A stretch of DNA of 64,000 nt from Cupriavidus yeoncheonensis (GCF_905397275.1 NZ_CAJPUY010000006.1:124001-188000); one strand, 5' to 3'; counted from the stretch's first letter, positions 1-8,227 are shown. The notes: generated by a model from the sequence alone, not told the origin. Program-made: numbers and translations.

Positions 1-384
1 GCGCCGAACATGCTCACGCGCCGCCTGAACGGGCTCGTGGAAGAGGGCTTGCTCGAACGGCGCCAGTATTCGGAGCGACCGCCGCGCTACGAATACGTGC
101 TGACCGACGTCGGGCGCGATTTCCTGCCCGTGATGCTGTCGATGCTCGCCTGGGGCAACAAGCACTTCGCGCCCGAAGGCGCGAGCGTGCAGCTTGTCGA
201 CAAGGCCACCGGGCAGCCGATCGAGCCGGTGCTGGTCGATGCCGCCAGCGGCGCGCCGGTGGACCTGGCGCGCTTTGCGATCGCCCCCGGGCCGGCAGCC
301 GGCGAAGGCGTGCGCACGCGCCTGGCGGATGCAGCCGCATACTTGTCGTCGCTGCCCGTCGCCGAGCCGGCCGAGACCGACTGA
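1..384 (+). CDS. HxlR-family transcriptional regulator, 5' end cut off
   Basis: The frame is open from the first base, so the gene starts outside the window and only its last 127 codons are present. The visible N-terminal part (NMLTRRLNGLVEEGLLERR, then YSERPPRYEYVLT) is the recognition helix and wing typical of HxlR winged-helix regulators, followed by the dimerisation helix around LPVMLSMLAWGNKHF. After that comes about 70 residues of Ala/Pro-rich tail, longer than in minimal HxlR proteins. HxlR proteins are usually dimeric DNA-binding regulators controlling a nearby gene; its target may lie upstream, outside the window, or be the porin gene downstream. The family call is firm; the ligand and target are unknown. 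Confidence 0.85.
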   Translation, partial: APNMLTRRLNGLVEEGLLERRQYSERPPRYEYVLTDVGRDFLPVMLSMLAWGNKHFAPEGASVQLVDKATGQPIEPVLVDAASGAPVDLARFAIAPGPAAGEGVRTRLADAAAYLSSLPVAEPAETD

Positions 385-540
385 CGCGGCGAGCCGCCGC
401 TCTCCTGACGCTTACCGCCGCCGCCGAGCGCGCGGAATGCCGGCACCGCGGCATGTGCGTTGTCAGTGCTCACGCGCGCCTGCTGGTCGCGCGCGGCCAG
501 CGGCTGGCGGTCTTCTTCGATCACTTCGAACAGGCTGACC

Positions 541-567
541 GATGTGCACGGGCGAAACCCGCACATC
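541..567. promoter_or_regulatory. Hairpin-forming dyad upstream of the porin gene
   Basis: GATGTGC (541-547) and GCACATC (561-567) are perfect 7-base inverted arms, with GGG/CCC extending the stem inside after a 2-base bulge. There is no T-tract, so it does not look like an intrinsic terminator for the HxlR gene. It could be an operator or a leader structure; function is inferred only from position. Confidence 0.3.
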
Positions 568-577
568 CCCAAAATCC

Positions 578-591
578 GCATGACGTCATGC
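578..591. promoter_or_regulatory. Perfect palindrome upstream of the porin gene
   Basis: GCATGACGTCATGC is a perfect 14-base palindrome 67 bases before the chosen porin start codon. Such dyads are often operators for dimeric regulators, and the upstream HxlR gene is one candidate. The binding protein is not known. Confidence 0.35.
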
Positions 592-658
592 TGACAGATT
601 CGTATGCTGCCAAGCACTCTCGCGTTAAATTTTGCGCTCACATTTTGTATGCAAAAAA

Positions 659-1750
659 ATGCTCGAACGCAAACAACGACACAAGGACGTCCAGGGTGGC
701 AGGCGCCGCAGCACCTCATGGACGGTTGCCGGCCTGATTGGTACGGCAGCCTCGGCAGCAACGACACCGGCATGGGCGCAATCCGTCGCGCTGTATGGCC
801 TGGTCGACACCATGGTGCGGTACTCCAGCAACAACCGCGGCGACAAAGGACTGGCGGAGCTTGGCGAAGGGTATTTCAGCGGCTCGCGCTGGGGCATGCG
901 CGGCAACGAGGCGCTTGGCGGCGGATGGAATGCGCTGTTCAATCTCGAAAGCGGTTACGACCTGGCCACGGGCGTATCGGCGCAAGGCACCGCCACCGCG
1001 AACTATGCCCAGACCGGTACGGGTGGCGCCGGGCGCCTGTTCGGCCGCCAGGCCTACGTGGGCTTGCAGCACAACACCACAGGCACGCTGACATTCGGGC
1101 GGCAATTCACTACCGCCTATGACGCCACTTTCCGCTTCCAGCCATATGGCCATCCGAACCTTGAGGCGGTCGCCATCCTCAACGGCTACACCGGGCCGCG
1201 CCAGGACAATATGGCCAAGTACACGGGCAACTGGGGCGGTGTTTCGGCAGCCGCGCACTACAGCTTCGGCGAGGTGCCAGGTAACCCGTCGGCCAGCAGC
1301 AGCCGCGGGGTTGCACTGGCCTATGCGGATCAGCGCATCGACGTCGGCACCTTTCTCCAGCGCACCAATGCGCTGACCACCGACGAGGCCCGCACCATCT
1401 GGGGCGCAGGCGGCAGCTACCAGGCCGGCCGCGTGAAGCTGGCGGCCGGCTATCTCGACAACCGCTTCCATCTGAGCCCGACGCACAACCACGTCTTCAC
1501 GGGCGGCATCAGCGTGCAGGCTGCGCGCGCGCTGACGGTCTCGCTGGCATCGCACTATGACCGGCAGACTTCCGCCTCCGGGCATCGCCTGATGGTCGCG
1601 GCGGTGGCGGAATACGCCCTGTCGCGGCGCACCGGTGTCTATGCCGAGACCGATTTCAACCGCGTGAGCGGCGCCTATGCGCTGCCCGCTTTCATGGGCG
1701 TGCGCGGCAGCAAGTTCGGCGGCGGCGTGGGCCTGCGCCACCGGTTCTGA
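659..1750 (+). CDS. Gram-negative porin (Burkholderia/Bordetella type)
   Basis: Outer-membrane general-diffusion porin of 363 residues, expected to be a 16-stranded beta barrel assembling as a trimer. A signal peptide ends near TPAWAQ, and the mature chain opens with SVALYGLVDTMVRYSSNN, the usual first strand of betaproteobacterial porins. The chain ends in GVGLRHRF; a C-terminal phenylalanine is the normal recognition signal for barrel assembly. I chose the ATG at 659 because the frame upstream has only a TTG at 632 and the shorter form gives a better signal peptide; no clear ribosome binding site is seen. It lies 17 bases before a Bug-type binding protein gene, suggesting that it serves as the outer-membrane entry for that protein's ligand. 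Confidence 0.9.
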   Translation: MLERKQRHKDVQGGRRRSTSWTVAGLIGTAASAATTPAWAQSVALYGLVDTMVRYSSNNRGDKGLAELGEGYFSGSRWGMRGNEALGGGWNALFNLESGYDLATGVSAQGTATANYAQTGTGGAGRLFGRQAYVGLQHNTTGTLTFGRQFTTAYDATFRFQPYGHPNLEAVAILNGYTGPRQDNMAKYTGNWGGVSAAAHYSFGEVPGNPSASSSRGVALAYADQRIDVGTFLQRTNALTTDEARTIWGAGGSYQAGRVKLAAGYLDNRFHLSPTHNHVFTGGISVQAARALTVSLASHYDRQTSASGHRLMVAAVAEYALSRRTGVYAETDFNRVSGAYALPAFMGVRGSKFGGGVGLRHRF

Positions 1751-1767
1751 GCGAGGGAGCATTCCGA

Positions 1768-2760
1768 ATGATCTCCCGCAGACAGCTCCTTGGCGCGGCC
1801 ATGGCGGCTCCGGCCAGCGCCTTGCTGCCGGCCAACGTACGCGCGTCCACGGCTACGCCCGCCTGGCCGCAGCGGCCCATCCGGCTGGTGGTCACGTTTC
1901 CGCCCGGCGGCTCCAGCGATATCGTGGCCCGGCTGCTGGCGCCGTTGCTGCAGGAGCGCCTTGGCCAGCCCGTGGTGACCGACAACCGGCCCGGCGCCGG
2001 CTCGACCATCGGCGCCGCGGCCGTCGCGGGCGCGCGCAACGACGGCTATACGCTGCTGATGTCGAATTCCGCGGCGCTCAGCATCTCACCATTCCTGCTG
2101 CAGCCGCGCAGCTATGACCCCATGGAGGGCTTCACGCATGTGCACTACATCGGCGCGGTGCCGGTGGTGTTCGCCGTGCATCCGTCGAACCCCGTGCAAT
2201 CGCTGGCGGGGCTGGCCGCCTGGGTCCGTGCACAGCCTGAACCGGTGGCGTTCGGCAGTGCCGGCGCCGCATCGGTCGCCCATATCGTCGGCGAGCTGTT
2301 CGGGCAGCAGGCTGCGCTGCGCCTGACCCATATCCCGTACAAGGGCGCCGGCCCGATGCGTGCCGACCTGCTCGGCGGGCGCCTGCCGTTTGCCGTCGAC
2401 GCGCTGCCGGCCATGCTGCCGCTGCAGCAGGCCGGCAGCGTGCGGCTGCTCGCCGTGACCTCGGCGCGTCGCGTGCCGCAGGCGGCCGACCTGCCGACGG
2501 TGGCCGAACTGCGCTTTCCCGGCCTGCTGGCCGAAAACTTCGTCGGTGTCTCGGCACCGGCCCATCTTCCTGAACCGATCATGAATACGCTGCACCATCA
2601 TCTGCAGGAGATCCTGCGTACGCGCGACATCCGCACCCGTCTCGAGGCACAGGGCTTCGTGCTCGCGGAACGCACGCCGGCGCAATTCGCGGACTACGTG
2701 CGCGGCCAGGCCCGCGCCTGGGAGCCCGTGGTGCGTGCCACCGGAGCGAGTCTGTCGTGA
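1768..2760 (+). CDS. Bug-family (tripartite tricarboxylate transporter) solute-binding protein
   Basis: Periplasmic Bug-type extracytoplasmic binding protein, 330 residues, the usual length. The N-terminus SRRQLLGAAMAAPASALL has a twin-arginine pattern, so Tat export is plausible. The mature part shows the family signatures: RPIRLVVTFPPGGSSDIVAR at the first lobe, GQPVVTDNRPGAGSTIGAAA, and later HIPYKGAGPMRADLLGG. Bug proteins bind carboxylates or aromatic acids with high affinity. No tctA/tctB membrane genes lie nearby, so this is one of the many orphan Bug proteins typical of Cupriavidus and Bordetella. It follows the porin by 17 bases and overlaps the next gene by GTGA, which argues for one operon. 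The ligand is unknown. Confidence 0.9.
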   Translation: MISRRQLLGAAMAAPASALLPANVRASTATPAWPQRPIRLVVTFPPGGSSDIVARLLAPLLQERLGQPVVTDNRPGAGSTIGAAAVAGARNDGYTLLMSNSAALSISPFLLQPRSYDPMEGFTHVHYIGAVPVVFAVHPSNPVQSLAGLAAWVRAQPEPVAFGSAGAASVAHIVGELFGQQAALRLTHIPYKGAGPMRADLLGGRLPFAVDALPAMLPLQQAGSVRLLAVTSARRVPQAADLPTVAELRFPGLLAENFVGVSAPAHLPEPIMNTLHHHLQEILRTRDIRTRLEAQGFVLAERTPAQFADYVRGQARAWEPVVRATGASLS

Positions 2761-3677
2761 GCGCACGCATCGAAGTCGTATTGTTCGGGCCGGAAGGCCG
2801 CGGCAGCTTCAACGAGGCCGGCAATGCCGGCGCCGGGCGCGCGCGCGATGCGGGTCACGGCGTGACAGTGACGTGGATCGCCGATCCCGCTCCGGAGGCA
2901 CGCGCAATCGCACTGCTGGCGCTGTGCGAGCGCGGCGCCGACCTGATCGTCGCGCATGGCGGGCAGGGCGACTACCCGGTCTCGATCGCGGCGCAACGCT
3001 TCGCTCGCCAGCGCTTCGTCGTCACGCAGGGCAGTGTGCGCGCGCAGAACGTGGCGACGTACGACGCGCTGCAGGAACAGTCAGCGTTCCTCGCCGGCGT
3101 GCTGGCCGCGCACGTGTCGCAAACCGGCGTGGTGGGCCACATGTCCGGCGAAAAGGTGCCACCGGGGCTGAAGGGACGTGCGGCCTTCCTCGATGGCGTA
3201 CGGTCTGCCGAGACCGGCGTGCGCGCACTGACCACGTTCTGCGGCAGCCAGCATGATCCACGCCGCGCGTTCGACACCTTCGCCGCCCAGCAACGTGCCG
3301 GCGCCGATGTCATCTTTGCCATGATCGACGGCGGGCGCGACGGCGCCATTGCGGCATGCCGTGAACTGGGCATCCGGCAAATCGGCAATGTGCTCGACTG
3401 GACGGTGCGCGCGCCGGACGTGTTCCTCGCCTCCGCCATTGCCGACAGCGGCCGCTGCGTCGAGCGCGCGATCGCGGACTTCCGCCGCGATGCCGTGCCG
3501 TTCGGCGGCGCGGTGACCTTCGGATTGGCCGAGCGCGACGTGGTCAGGCTTGCACTGGCGCGAGACGTCGGGCACGCCGCGCGCGCGCAGGTCGAGGCGT
3601 GGGGCAGCAAGCTGATCGACGGTACCGTGCGGCCGGGACTGCAATACGAAGGCGAGGAATTCCCCGTGGCTGCCTGA
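2757..3677 (+). CDS. BMP/PnrA-like ligand-binding protein without an export signal
   Basis: 306-residue protein resembling BMP-family (PnrA-type) periplasmic binding proteins: an opening strand IEVVLFGPEGRGSFNEAG, then GADLIVAHGGQGDYP, QEQSAFLAGVLAAHVS, and a C-terminal GTVRPGLQYEG like the family ending. BMP proteins normally bind nucleosides or related ligands and feed an ABC importer. Here the chain begins directly with the first beta strand and has no signal peptide or lipobox, so it is predicted to be cytoplasmic. The GTG start overlaps the stop of the Bug gene by four bases, implying translational coupling. No ABC permease or ATPase is adjacent. It might be a cytoplasmic sensor or enzyme on the same fold; function is unknown. 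Confidence 0.7.
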   Translation: MSARIEVVLFGPEGRGSFNEAGNAGAGRARDAGHGVTVTWIADPAPEARAIALLALCERGADLIVAHGGQGDYPVSIAAQRFARQRFVVTQGSVRAQNVATYDALQEQSAFLAGVLAAHVSQTGVVGHMSGEKVPPGLKGRAAFLDGVRSAETGVRALTTFCGSQHDPRRAFDTFAAQQRAGADVIFAMIDGGRDGAIAACRELGIRQIGNVLDWTVRAPDVFLASAIADSGRCVERAIADFRRDAVPFGGAVTFGLAERDVVRLALARDVGHAARAQVEAWGSKLIDGTVRPGLQYEGEEFPVAA

Positions 3678-3684
3678 CCCCGCG

Positions 3685-4332
3685 CTACACCCGCTTCGCC
3701 AGCACGACATGCAGCACGGCGGGCGTGCTCACGTGCTCGCGGCATGCATAGCCCAGCGCGGGCAGGTCCAGGCCCGCAAGCAGCGCCTCGCCGCCGCCGA
3801 GCAGCTTTGGCACGATGGCGAGGTGCATTTCGTCGACCAGGCCGGCCTGCAGGTACTGACGGATCGTCGCCACGCCGCCGCCCAGCCGCACATCGCGTCC
3901 CTGCGCGGCTTCGCGCGCGCGCGCGAGTGCCGCGTGGATGCCATCCGTGACGAAGTGGAAAGTCGTGCCGCCGTCCATCTCGATGGAGGGCCGCGCGTAG
4001 TGCGTCAGCACGAACACCGGCACGTGATAGGGCGGGTTGTCGCCCCACCAGCCTTTCCAGTTCTCGTCGGGCCACGGTCCGCGCACCGGGCCGAACATGT
4101 TGCGGCCGAGGATCCAGGCGCCCACATTGTCGAAACCGCGCTCGACAAAATCGTTGTCGATACCGGTGCTGCCGCCCTCGCCGCCGAACATGGACTGGAA
4201 GCGGCGCGTGGCGAAGGACCATTCGTGCAGTGCCTCGCCGCCGACGCCGAGCGGACTGGCGAGGCTCTGGTCCGGGCCCGCACCATAGCCATCAAGCGAC
4301 AGCGCGAAGCCATTCACTTTGAGTCTGGACAT
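3685..4332 (-). CDS. Dihydrofolate reductase-fold protein (RibD C-terminal type)
   Basis: 215-residue protein of the DHFR/RibD-C superfamily, which contains NADPH-dependent reductases of unknown substrate. Visible features are the opening strand LKVNGFALSLDGYGAG, the GRNMFGP loop, VFVLTHYARP, and the glycine-rich nucleotide-binding segment RLGGGVATIRQYLQAGLVDEMHL, followed by PKLLGGGEALL. The start at 4332 is set by a strong GGAGG seven bases upstream on this strand. It converges on the BMP-like gene with only seven bases between them. The fold is clear, but which reaction it catalyses cannot be told; it is probably not a true folate enzyme. Confidence 0.8.
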   Translation of the reverse strand: MSRLKVNGFALSLDGYGAGPDQSLASPLGVGGEALHEWSFATRRFQSMFGGEGGSTGIDNDFVERGFDNVGAWILGRNMFGPVRGPWPDENWKGWWGDNPPYHVPVFVLTHYARPSIEMDGGTTFHFVTDGIHAALARAREAAQGRDVRLGGGVATIRQYLQAGLVDEMHLAIVPKLLGGGEALLAGLDLPALGYACREHVSTPAVLHVVLAKRV

Positions 4333-4430
4333 TGGCAATCCTCCTTCAGCAGGAATCCGATCCCAAAGCATACATGGGCATCGCCGCGCGGGTGGCGGAT
4401 TGCCTGAAAGGCGGCGGTCGCGACTTGTGG

Positions 4431-5369
4431 CTAGCGCGCGCCGCGGCGCAACGCGGGGTGTCCGTCCAGCACTTCATGCACGAGCGTCACGAAGGCCCGT
4501 GCGGCCGGCGACAACGAGTGGCCGGCAAGCGACACCACGCCATAGGGGGCGCGCAGGTCCGTGGCCGGCCGCAGCGGCAGTGCCACCGCCTGCCGGTCCG
4601 CCTGCAGGCCTGCCATCATCGCACGCGGCACCAGCACCACGGCGTCGGTGGACAGCATCAGCGTGCGCAGCGCATGCATGTCATCGCACGTGACGGTCAG
4701 CACGCTGCAGGGCGCGCCATGCGTATTGCCCTGGTCTTCGGCGAGCCTGCGGTTGAAGAACTCGCTGACGCTGGCGGGCAGGCGCGGCCCCGCCACCGGG
4801 TATTCGGTCAGCGCGGCCAGGCTGACGGCGCGGCGGCGCGCAAGCGGGTGCGTGCCGCGCACGAAGAATGCCGTCTGCAGCGGGGGCAAGCGCTCGATCT
4901 TGAGGTGAGGCAGTTGCGCCAGGCTCTGGCTCTCGCCGACGAAGACATCAAGCCGCTCCGCTTCCAGCGACTTCAGCATGGTGAGCGTGTCGGCGGTTTC
5001 CAGGTCGATGCGCAGCGCAGGGTGGCGCGCGACCAGCGCCGCGAGCACCGGCTCCAGCAGGAACGAGGCCGCGAACGGCCCGAAGCCGATGCGGATCTCG
5101 CCGATCTCGACGTCCTGCAGCATCTGCAGGTCGCGCCTGAGTTCGCGGCCCTCACGCAGCATGCGCCGCGCGCGTTCGAGCACGATCGTGCCCGCCGCTG
5201 TCGGCCGGGCCTTGCCGTAGCCGCGATCGACCAGCGGGCCCAGGTCGCCTTCGAGCGTCTGGATGCTGCGCGTCAGCGCCGGCTGCGACAGGTGCAGTGC
5301 ATCGGCCGCGCGCGCGAAGCTGCCTTGCTCGATCAGCGTGACGAAATGATGGAGCTGGCGCAGGCTCAT
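4431..5369 (-). CDS. LysR-family transcriptional regulator
   Basis: 312-residue LysR-type regulator. Residues 1-60 carry the winged helix-turn-helix (MSLRQLHHFVTLIEQGSFAR, then AADALHLSQPALTRSIQTLE), followed by the linker helix and a two-lobe effector domain beginning at EIRIGFGPFAASFLLEP. It is divergently arranged with a Bug binding-protein gene 116 bases away, the classical LysR layout in which the regulator controls the divergent gene in response to a metabolite. The intergenic region carries an AT-rich dyad (5383-5410) that could be its operator. The inducer is unknown. Confidence 0.9.
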   Translation of the reverse strand: MSLRQLHHFVTLIEQGSFARAADALHLSQPALTRSIQTLEGDLGPLVDRGYGKARPTAAGTIVLERARRMLREGRELRRDLQMLQDVEIGEIRIGFGPFAASFLLEPVLAALVARHPALRIDLETADTLTMLKSLEAERLDVFVGESQSLAQLPHLKIERLPPLQTAFFVRGTHPLARRRAVSLAALTEYPVAGPRLPASVSEFFNRRLAEDQGNTHGAPCSVLTVTCDDMHALRTLMLSTDAVVLVPRAMMAGLQADRQAVALPLRPATDLRAPYGVVSLAGHSLSPAARAFVTLVHEVLDGHPALRRGAR

Positions 5370-5382
5370 GAATTCAGTCTTT

Positions 5383-5410
5383 ATGCATGGAAATATGAAA
5401 AATATTGCAT
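5383..5410. promoter_or_regulatory. Candidate LysR operator between the LysR and Bug genes
   Basis: Nested inverted repeats: ATGCA (5383-5387) with TGCAT (5406-5410), and inside them AATAT-N5-ATATT (5392-5406). The region is strikingly AT-rich for this genome and sits in the 116-base divergent intergenic space. LysR proteins generally bind AT-rich dyads of T-N11-A type in such positions. The assignment is inferred. Confidence 0.45.
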
Positions 5411-5485
5411 TGGACGTATTTTCTCAAGCCGGGTAGCTTGTCTCCAGACCAAGAAAACCAGATACATCCAGACCGGAGACAAGGC

Positions 5486-6463
5486 ATGAACCGACGTGCG
5501 CTGCTGGCGCTCGCCCTGAGTGGCATCACTGTTTGCGCCGCCCCGGCGCAGGCGCAGACCTACCCCGTCAAGCCGATTCGCATCGTGGTGCCCTATGTCG
5601 CCGGCGGAGGCACCGATACGGTGGCGCGCGCGCTCGCCGAGAAGCTCGCCAAGCGGCTCGGCCAGCCGGTGGTGGTGGACAACAAGGCCGGCGCCTCGGG
5701 CATTATCGGCACGGATGCCGTGGCCAAGGCCGCGCCGGACGGCTACACGCTGCTGGTGACCATCACCCAGACCGTCCTGACCAACCAGTTCCTGTTTGCG
5801 AAGCTGCCCTACGACCCGCGCAAGGACCTGTCGATGGTCAGCGTGCTGGCGGATGCGCAGCTCGTCCTGGTGACGAATCCGTCCTTGCCGGCGCGCACGC
5901 CGCGCGAGCTGGGCGACTATGCGCGCACGCGGCCGGGCAAGGTGAACTATGCGTCGTGGGGCGTGGGGTCCTATTCGCATCTGAGCGGCGCATACTTCAG
6001 CAAGCTTTCGCATGCCGAGTCCACGCACGTGCCCTACAAGGGCGAGGCGCCGATGCTGCAGGACCTGCTGGGCGGCCAGGTCCAGTTCGGCTTCGCGAGC
6101 ATCCTCACGGCCAAGCCCTATATCCAGAGCGGCAAGCTCAAGGCGCTCGCGGTGACGGGCGCGCAACGCAGCAGCGTACTGCCCGACCTGCCCACCTTCG
6201 CGGAACTGGGCATGAGCGACAGTGCGTTCAAGACGGTGGGCTGGATCGGCATGGCCGCACCCGTCGGCGTGCCGGCGGCGATCACCGCGAAGCTGGAGGA
6301 AGAAGTGCGCGCGATCCTGCAGACAGCGGACATGCAGTCGCGCATGGTGTCGCTGGGCCTGCGCCCGCTGGGCAGCACGCCGGCCGAGGCACAGGCGATC
6401 TTCGCGCGCGACTGGCCCGTGCTGAAGATGCTGGTGGCGGACTCGGGGGCGAAGCTCGACTGA
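5486..6463 (+). CDS. Bug-family solute-binding protein
   Basis: 325-residue periplasmic Bug protein. A signal peptide runs to about APAQAQ, then the mature chain starts TYPVKPIRIVVPYVAGGGTD, with GQPVVVDNKAGASGIIGTDA and HVPYKGEAPMLQDLLGG. The ATG at 5486 follows GGAGACAAGG by a short spacing, which sets the start. No membrane partner genes follow; the gene stands alone after the divergent LysR regulator and is presumably induced by it. The bound solute is likely a carboxylate but cannot be specified. Confidence 0.9.
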   Translation: MNRRALLALALSGITVCAAPAQAQTYPVKPIRIVVPYVAGGGTDTVARALAEKLAKRLGQPVVVDNKAGASGIIGTDAVAKAAPDGYTLLVTITQTVLTNQFLFAKLPYDPRKDLSMVSVLADAQLVLVTNPSLPARTPRELGDYARTRPGKVNYASWGVGSYSHLSGAYFSKLSHAESTHVPYKGEAPMLQDLLGGQVQFGFASILTAKPYIQSGKLKALAVTGAQRSSVLPDLPTFAELGMSDSAFKTVGWIGMAAPVGVPAAITAKLEEEVRAILQTADMQSRMVSLGLRPLGSTPAEAQAIFARDWPVLKMLVADSGAKLD

Positions 6464-6851
6464 TGTGAAGCCTGAAGTGCCCTGTTGGGTCCCTGATGGC
6501 TCCTTGCCGGCTGCACGACTTCGCCTTCTTCTCGTCGGACCAGTTTCCACTGGCGGATCGTTTCGCCTGAAAAGAACGGACGTTGCGGCTGGCCATTTCG
6601 TCAGCATCAGTCGGCTGCTTGGCCGTTACGGTGCTTCACGTAATTCCATGTGGTATTGATAATCGCGGTGAAAATCAAAACCATACCCATTCTCGATAAA
6701 CCATGCCGCAAGTGGCGATTACCCGCGCATTTTATCGTGCCGCTTGATGTCGCGCCAATCACGCCTACCATGAAAATAGACCGGCGCAAAAGCCGGACAT
6801 GATGGAAAAAGGAGAAGCAGGATTTTCGGCCCCGGGGGAAGAGGATATGCC
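6464..6851. other. Gene-free stretch upstream of bacterioferritin
   Basis: 388 bases with no convincing gene: short open frames here lack ribosome binding sites and known motifs. It holds the leader of the bacterioferritin gene, including a small hairpin CCGGC-GCAAAA-GCCGG (6781-6796) about 55 bases before the start codon and a strong GAGGA site at 6840-6844. An AT-richer part around 6655-6745 may hold the promoter; a GATAAT there is only a partial match to a Fur half-site and is not called. Confidence 0.4.
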
Positions 6852-7328
6852 ATGAAATCGGACAAGAAGGTCATCCAGCTTCTCAATGCCCAGCTCAAGC
6901 ATGAACTGACCGCGATCAACCAGTATTTCCTGCATGCGCGCATGTACCGGCACTGGGGCATCAATGCGCTCGGCAAGCATGAATACGAGGAATCGATCGA
7001 GGAAATGAAGCATGCCGACAAGCTGATCGAGCGCATCCTGTTGCTCGACGGCCTGCCGAACCTGCAGGACCTCGATAAATTGCTGCTCGGCGAAAACACC
7101 GGAGAAATGCTGGCCTGCGACCTAAAACTGGAGCAGGTTTCCCAGGCCAGCTGCAAGGAAGCGATCAAGTATTTCGAATCGGTGGGTGACTACGTATCGC
7201 GCGAAGTCGTCGTCGATATCCTGGAAGCGACCGAAGAACATATCGACTGGATCGAGTCGCAGATCGAGCTGATCGGCAAGATCGGCATCCAGAACTACAT
7301 CCAGTCCGGCATGGGCGGGGTGGAGTAG
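6852..7328 (+). CDS. bfr: Bacterioferritin
   Basis: 158-residue bacterioferritin, the family's usual length. It forms a 24-subunit haem-containing shell that oxidises Fe(II) and stores ferric mineral in the cytoplasm. By family numbering the residues E18, E51, H54, E94 and H130 of the dinuclear ferroxidase site are present, as is M52, the axial haem ligand. Position 127, a glutamate ligand in the E. coli protein, reads threonine here (ATEEHIDWIE, with glutamates at 128 and 129). A good GAGGA precedes the ATG. It appears to be a single-gene unit; iron-dependent control is likely from the family but not demonstrated in the sequence. Confidence 0.95.
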   Translation: MKSDKKVIQLLNAQLKHELTAINQYFLHARMYRHWGINALGKHEYEESIEEMKHADKLIERILLLDGLPNLQDLDKLLLGENTGEMLACDLKLEQVSQASCKEAIKYFESVGDYVSREVVVDILEATEEHIDWIESQIELIGKIGIQNYIQSGMGGVE

Positions 7329-7417
7329 CCGCGTCGCGAGCACCGTTCCTGCAGACTTTTCGATTTCCCGCTACACTGCGCCCCGCAACACGATTTGTCC
7401 CCGGACCTTTCGTCCAC

Positions 7418-7492
7418 GGCGGGGTGGCAGAGTGGTGATGCGACGGCCTGCAAAGCCGTTTACGACGGTTCGATTCCGTATCCCCGCCTCCA
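7418..7492 (+). tRNA. tRNA-Cys (GCA)
   Basis: 75 nucleotides fold as a cloverleaf: acceptor GGCGGGG (7418-7424) pairs with CCCCGCC (7482-7488); discriminator U at 7489 is the cysteine identity base; CCA is encoded at 7490-7492. The anticodon stem ACGGC/GCCGT (7443-7447, 7455-7459) encloses the loop CTGCAAA with anticodon GCA at 7450-7452. The T arm contains GGTTCGATTCC. It stands alone between bfr and the acetyltransferase gene. The following 290 bases (7493-7783) show no gene or attachment-site signature. Confidence 0.97.
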
Positions 7493-7783
7493 GCTTCCTT
7501 CCGCGCGCCTGGCGCCGGATGTCCGCGGCGCCCTCAAGCGGCACCCGCCCCGCCGTTTTCGCCCTTCGTGTATCACCCGTTCGGGAGCGGCCCCGATACC
7601 TCACATGCCTGTGCGCGGTTTACGCGTTGTTCCCGTCTGGAACAACGCCCCGGTTTGAGGTACTGTGATGGCGCGGCTGCGCGTCGACGCACAAGGTGCA
7701 CTTTGCGCAGCGGCTACGTAGCAGCCATGCAGGGCTTCCGTGGTGTTGCCGTACTCAAGTGACGCAAGAAGAAGAGGCTCCAG

Positions 7784-8227
7784 ATGATCAAAGATCTGCG
7801 AATCCGGGCGGCGCTGCCTTCGGATGCGCCAGCGGTCGGCGCGGTGCTGGAACGCTGCAGCCTGCCAACCGATGATGTGCTCCGCATGCTGGAGCACTTC
7901 CACGTTGCCGTGCATGAATCGCAGGTTGTGGGCTGCGGCGCCGGCGAGCGCTTTGGCGAGACCGTGGTGATCCGCTCGGTCGCGGTGCTGCCGGAATACC
8001 GCGACCAGGGCATTGCCACCCACGTGGTACACGCGGTGCTGATGCGGGCGCGTGCCAACGGGGCCAAGCGCGCGGTGCTGCTGACACCGACCTGTCCGAG
8101 CTATTTCGCACGCTACGGCTTCTCGCTGATCTCTGCCTCGAGCCTGCCGGCCGAGGTGCTGTCCTCCAGGGAATTCCACCGCCATACCGACACGCCGCCG
8201 CTGTGCATGTGCTGCGAGCTGACGTGA
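7784..8227 (+). CDS. GNAT-family N-acetyltransferase, ArsN2-like
   Basis: 147-residue acetyl-CoA-dependent N-acetyltransferase. The acetyl-CoA-binding motif A is clear: VIRSVAVLPEYRDQGIATHV, followed by the helix HAVLMRARANGAKRAVLL and the C-terminal strand with FARYGFSLI. Length and pattern resemble ArsN2-type GNAT proteins often found with arsenic genes, but no ars genes are adjacent, so the substrate is open. AGAGG at 7773 precedes the start. The cysteine-rich ending LCMCCELT is a little unusual and could bind a metal or be redox sensitive; this is speculation. Confidence 0.75.
   Translation: MIKDLRIRAALPSDAPAVGAVLERCSLPTDDVLRMLEHFHVAVHESQVVGCGAGERFGETVVIRSVAVLPEYRDQGIATHVVHAVLMRARANGAKRAVLLTPTCPSYFARYGFSLISASSLPAEVLSSREFHRHTDTPPLCMCCELT

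Noticed and set aside
6652-6672. Fur box upstream of bacterioferritin
   Set aside because: Only a single GATAAT half matches; the rest departs from the consensus, so it is not called.
6607-6789. A 60-codon minus-strand frame upstream of bacterioferritin
   Set aside because: No ribosome binding site, no recognisable motif, and it occupies the bfr leader and promoter region.
7418-7783. tRNA-Cys as an integration site for a mobile element
   Set aside because: No integrase gene and no direct repeat of the tRNA 3' end was seen downstream in this window.
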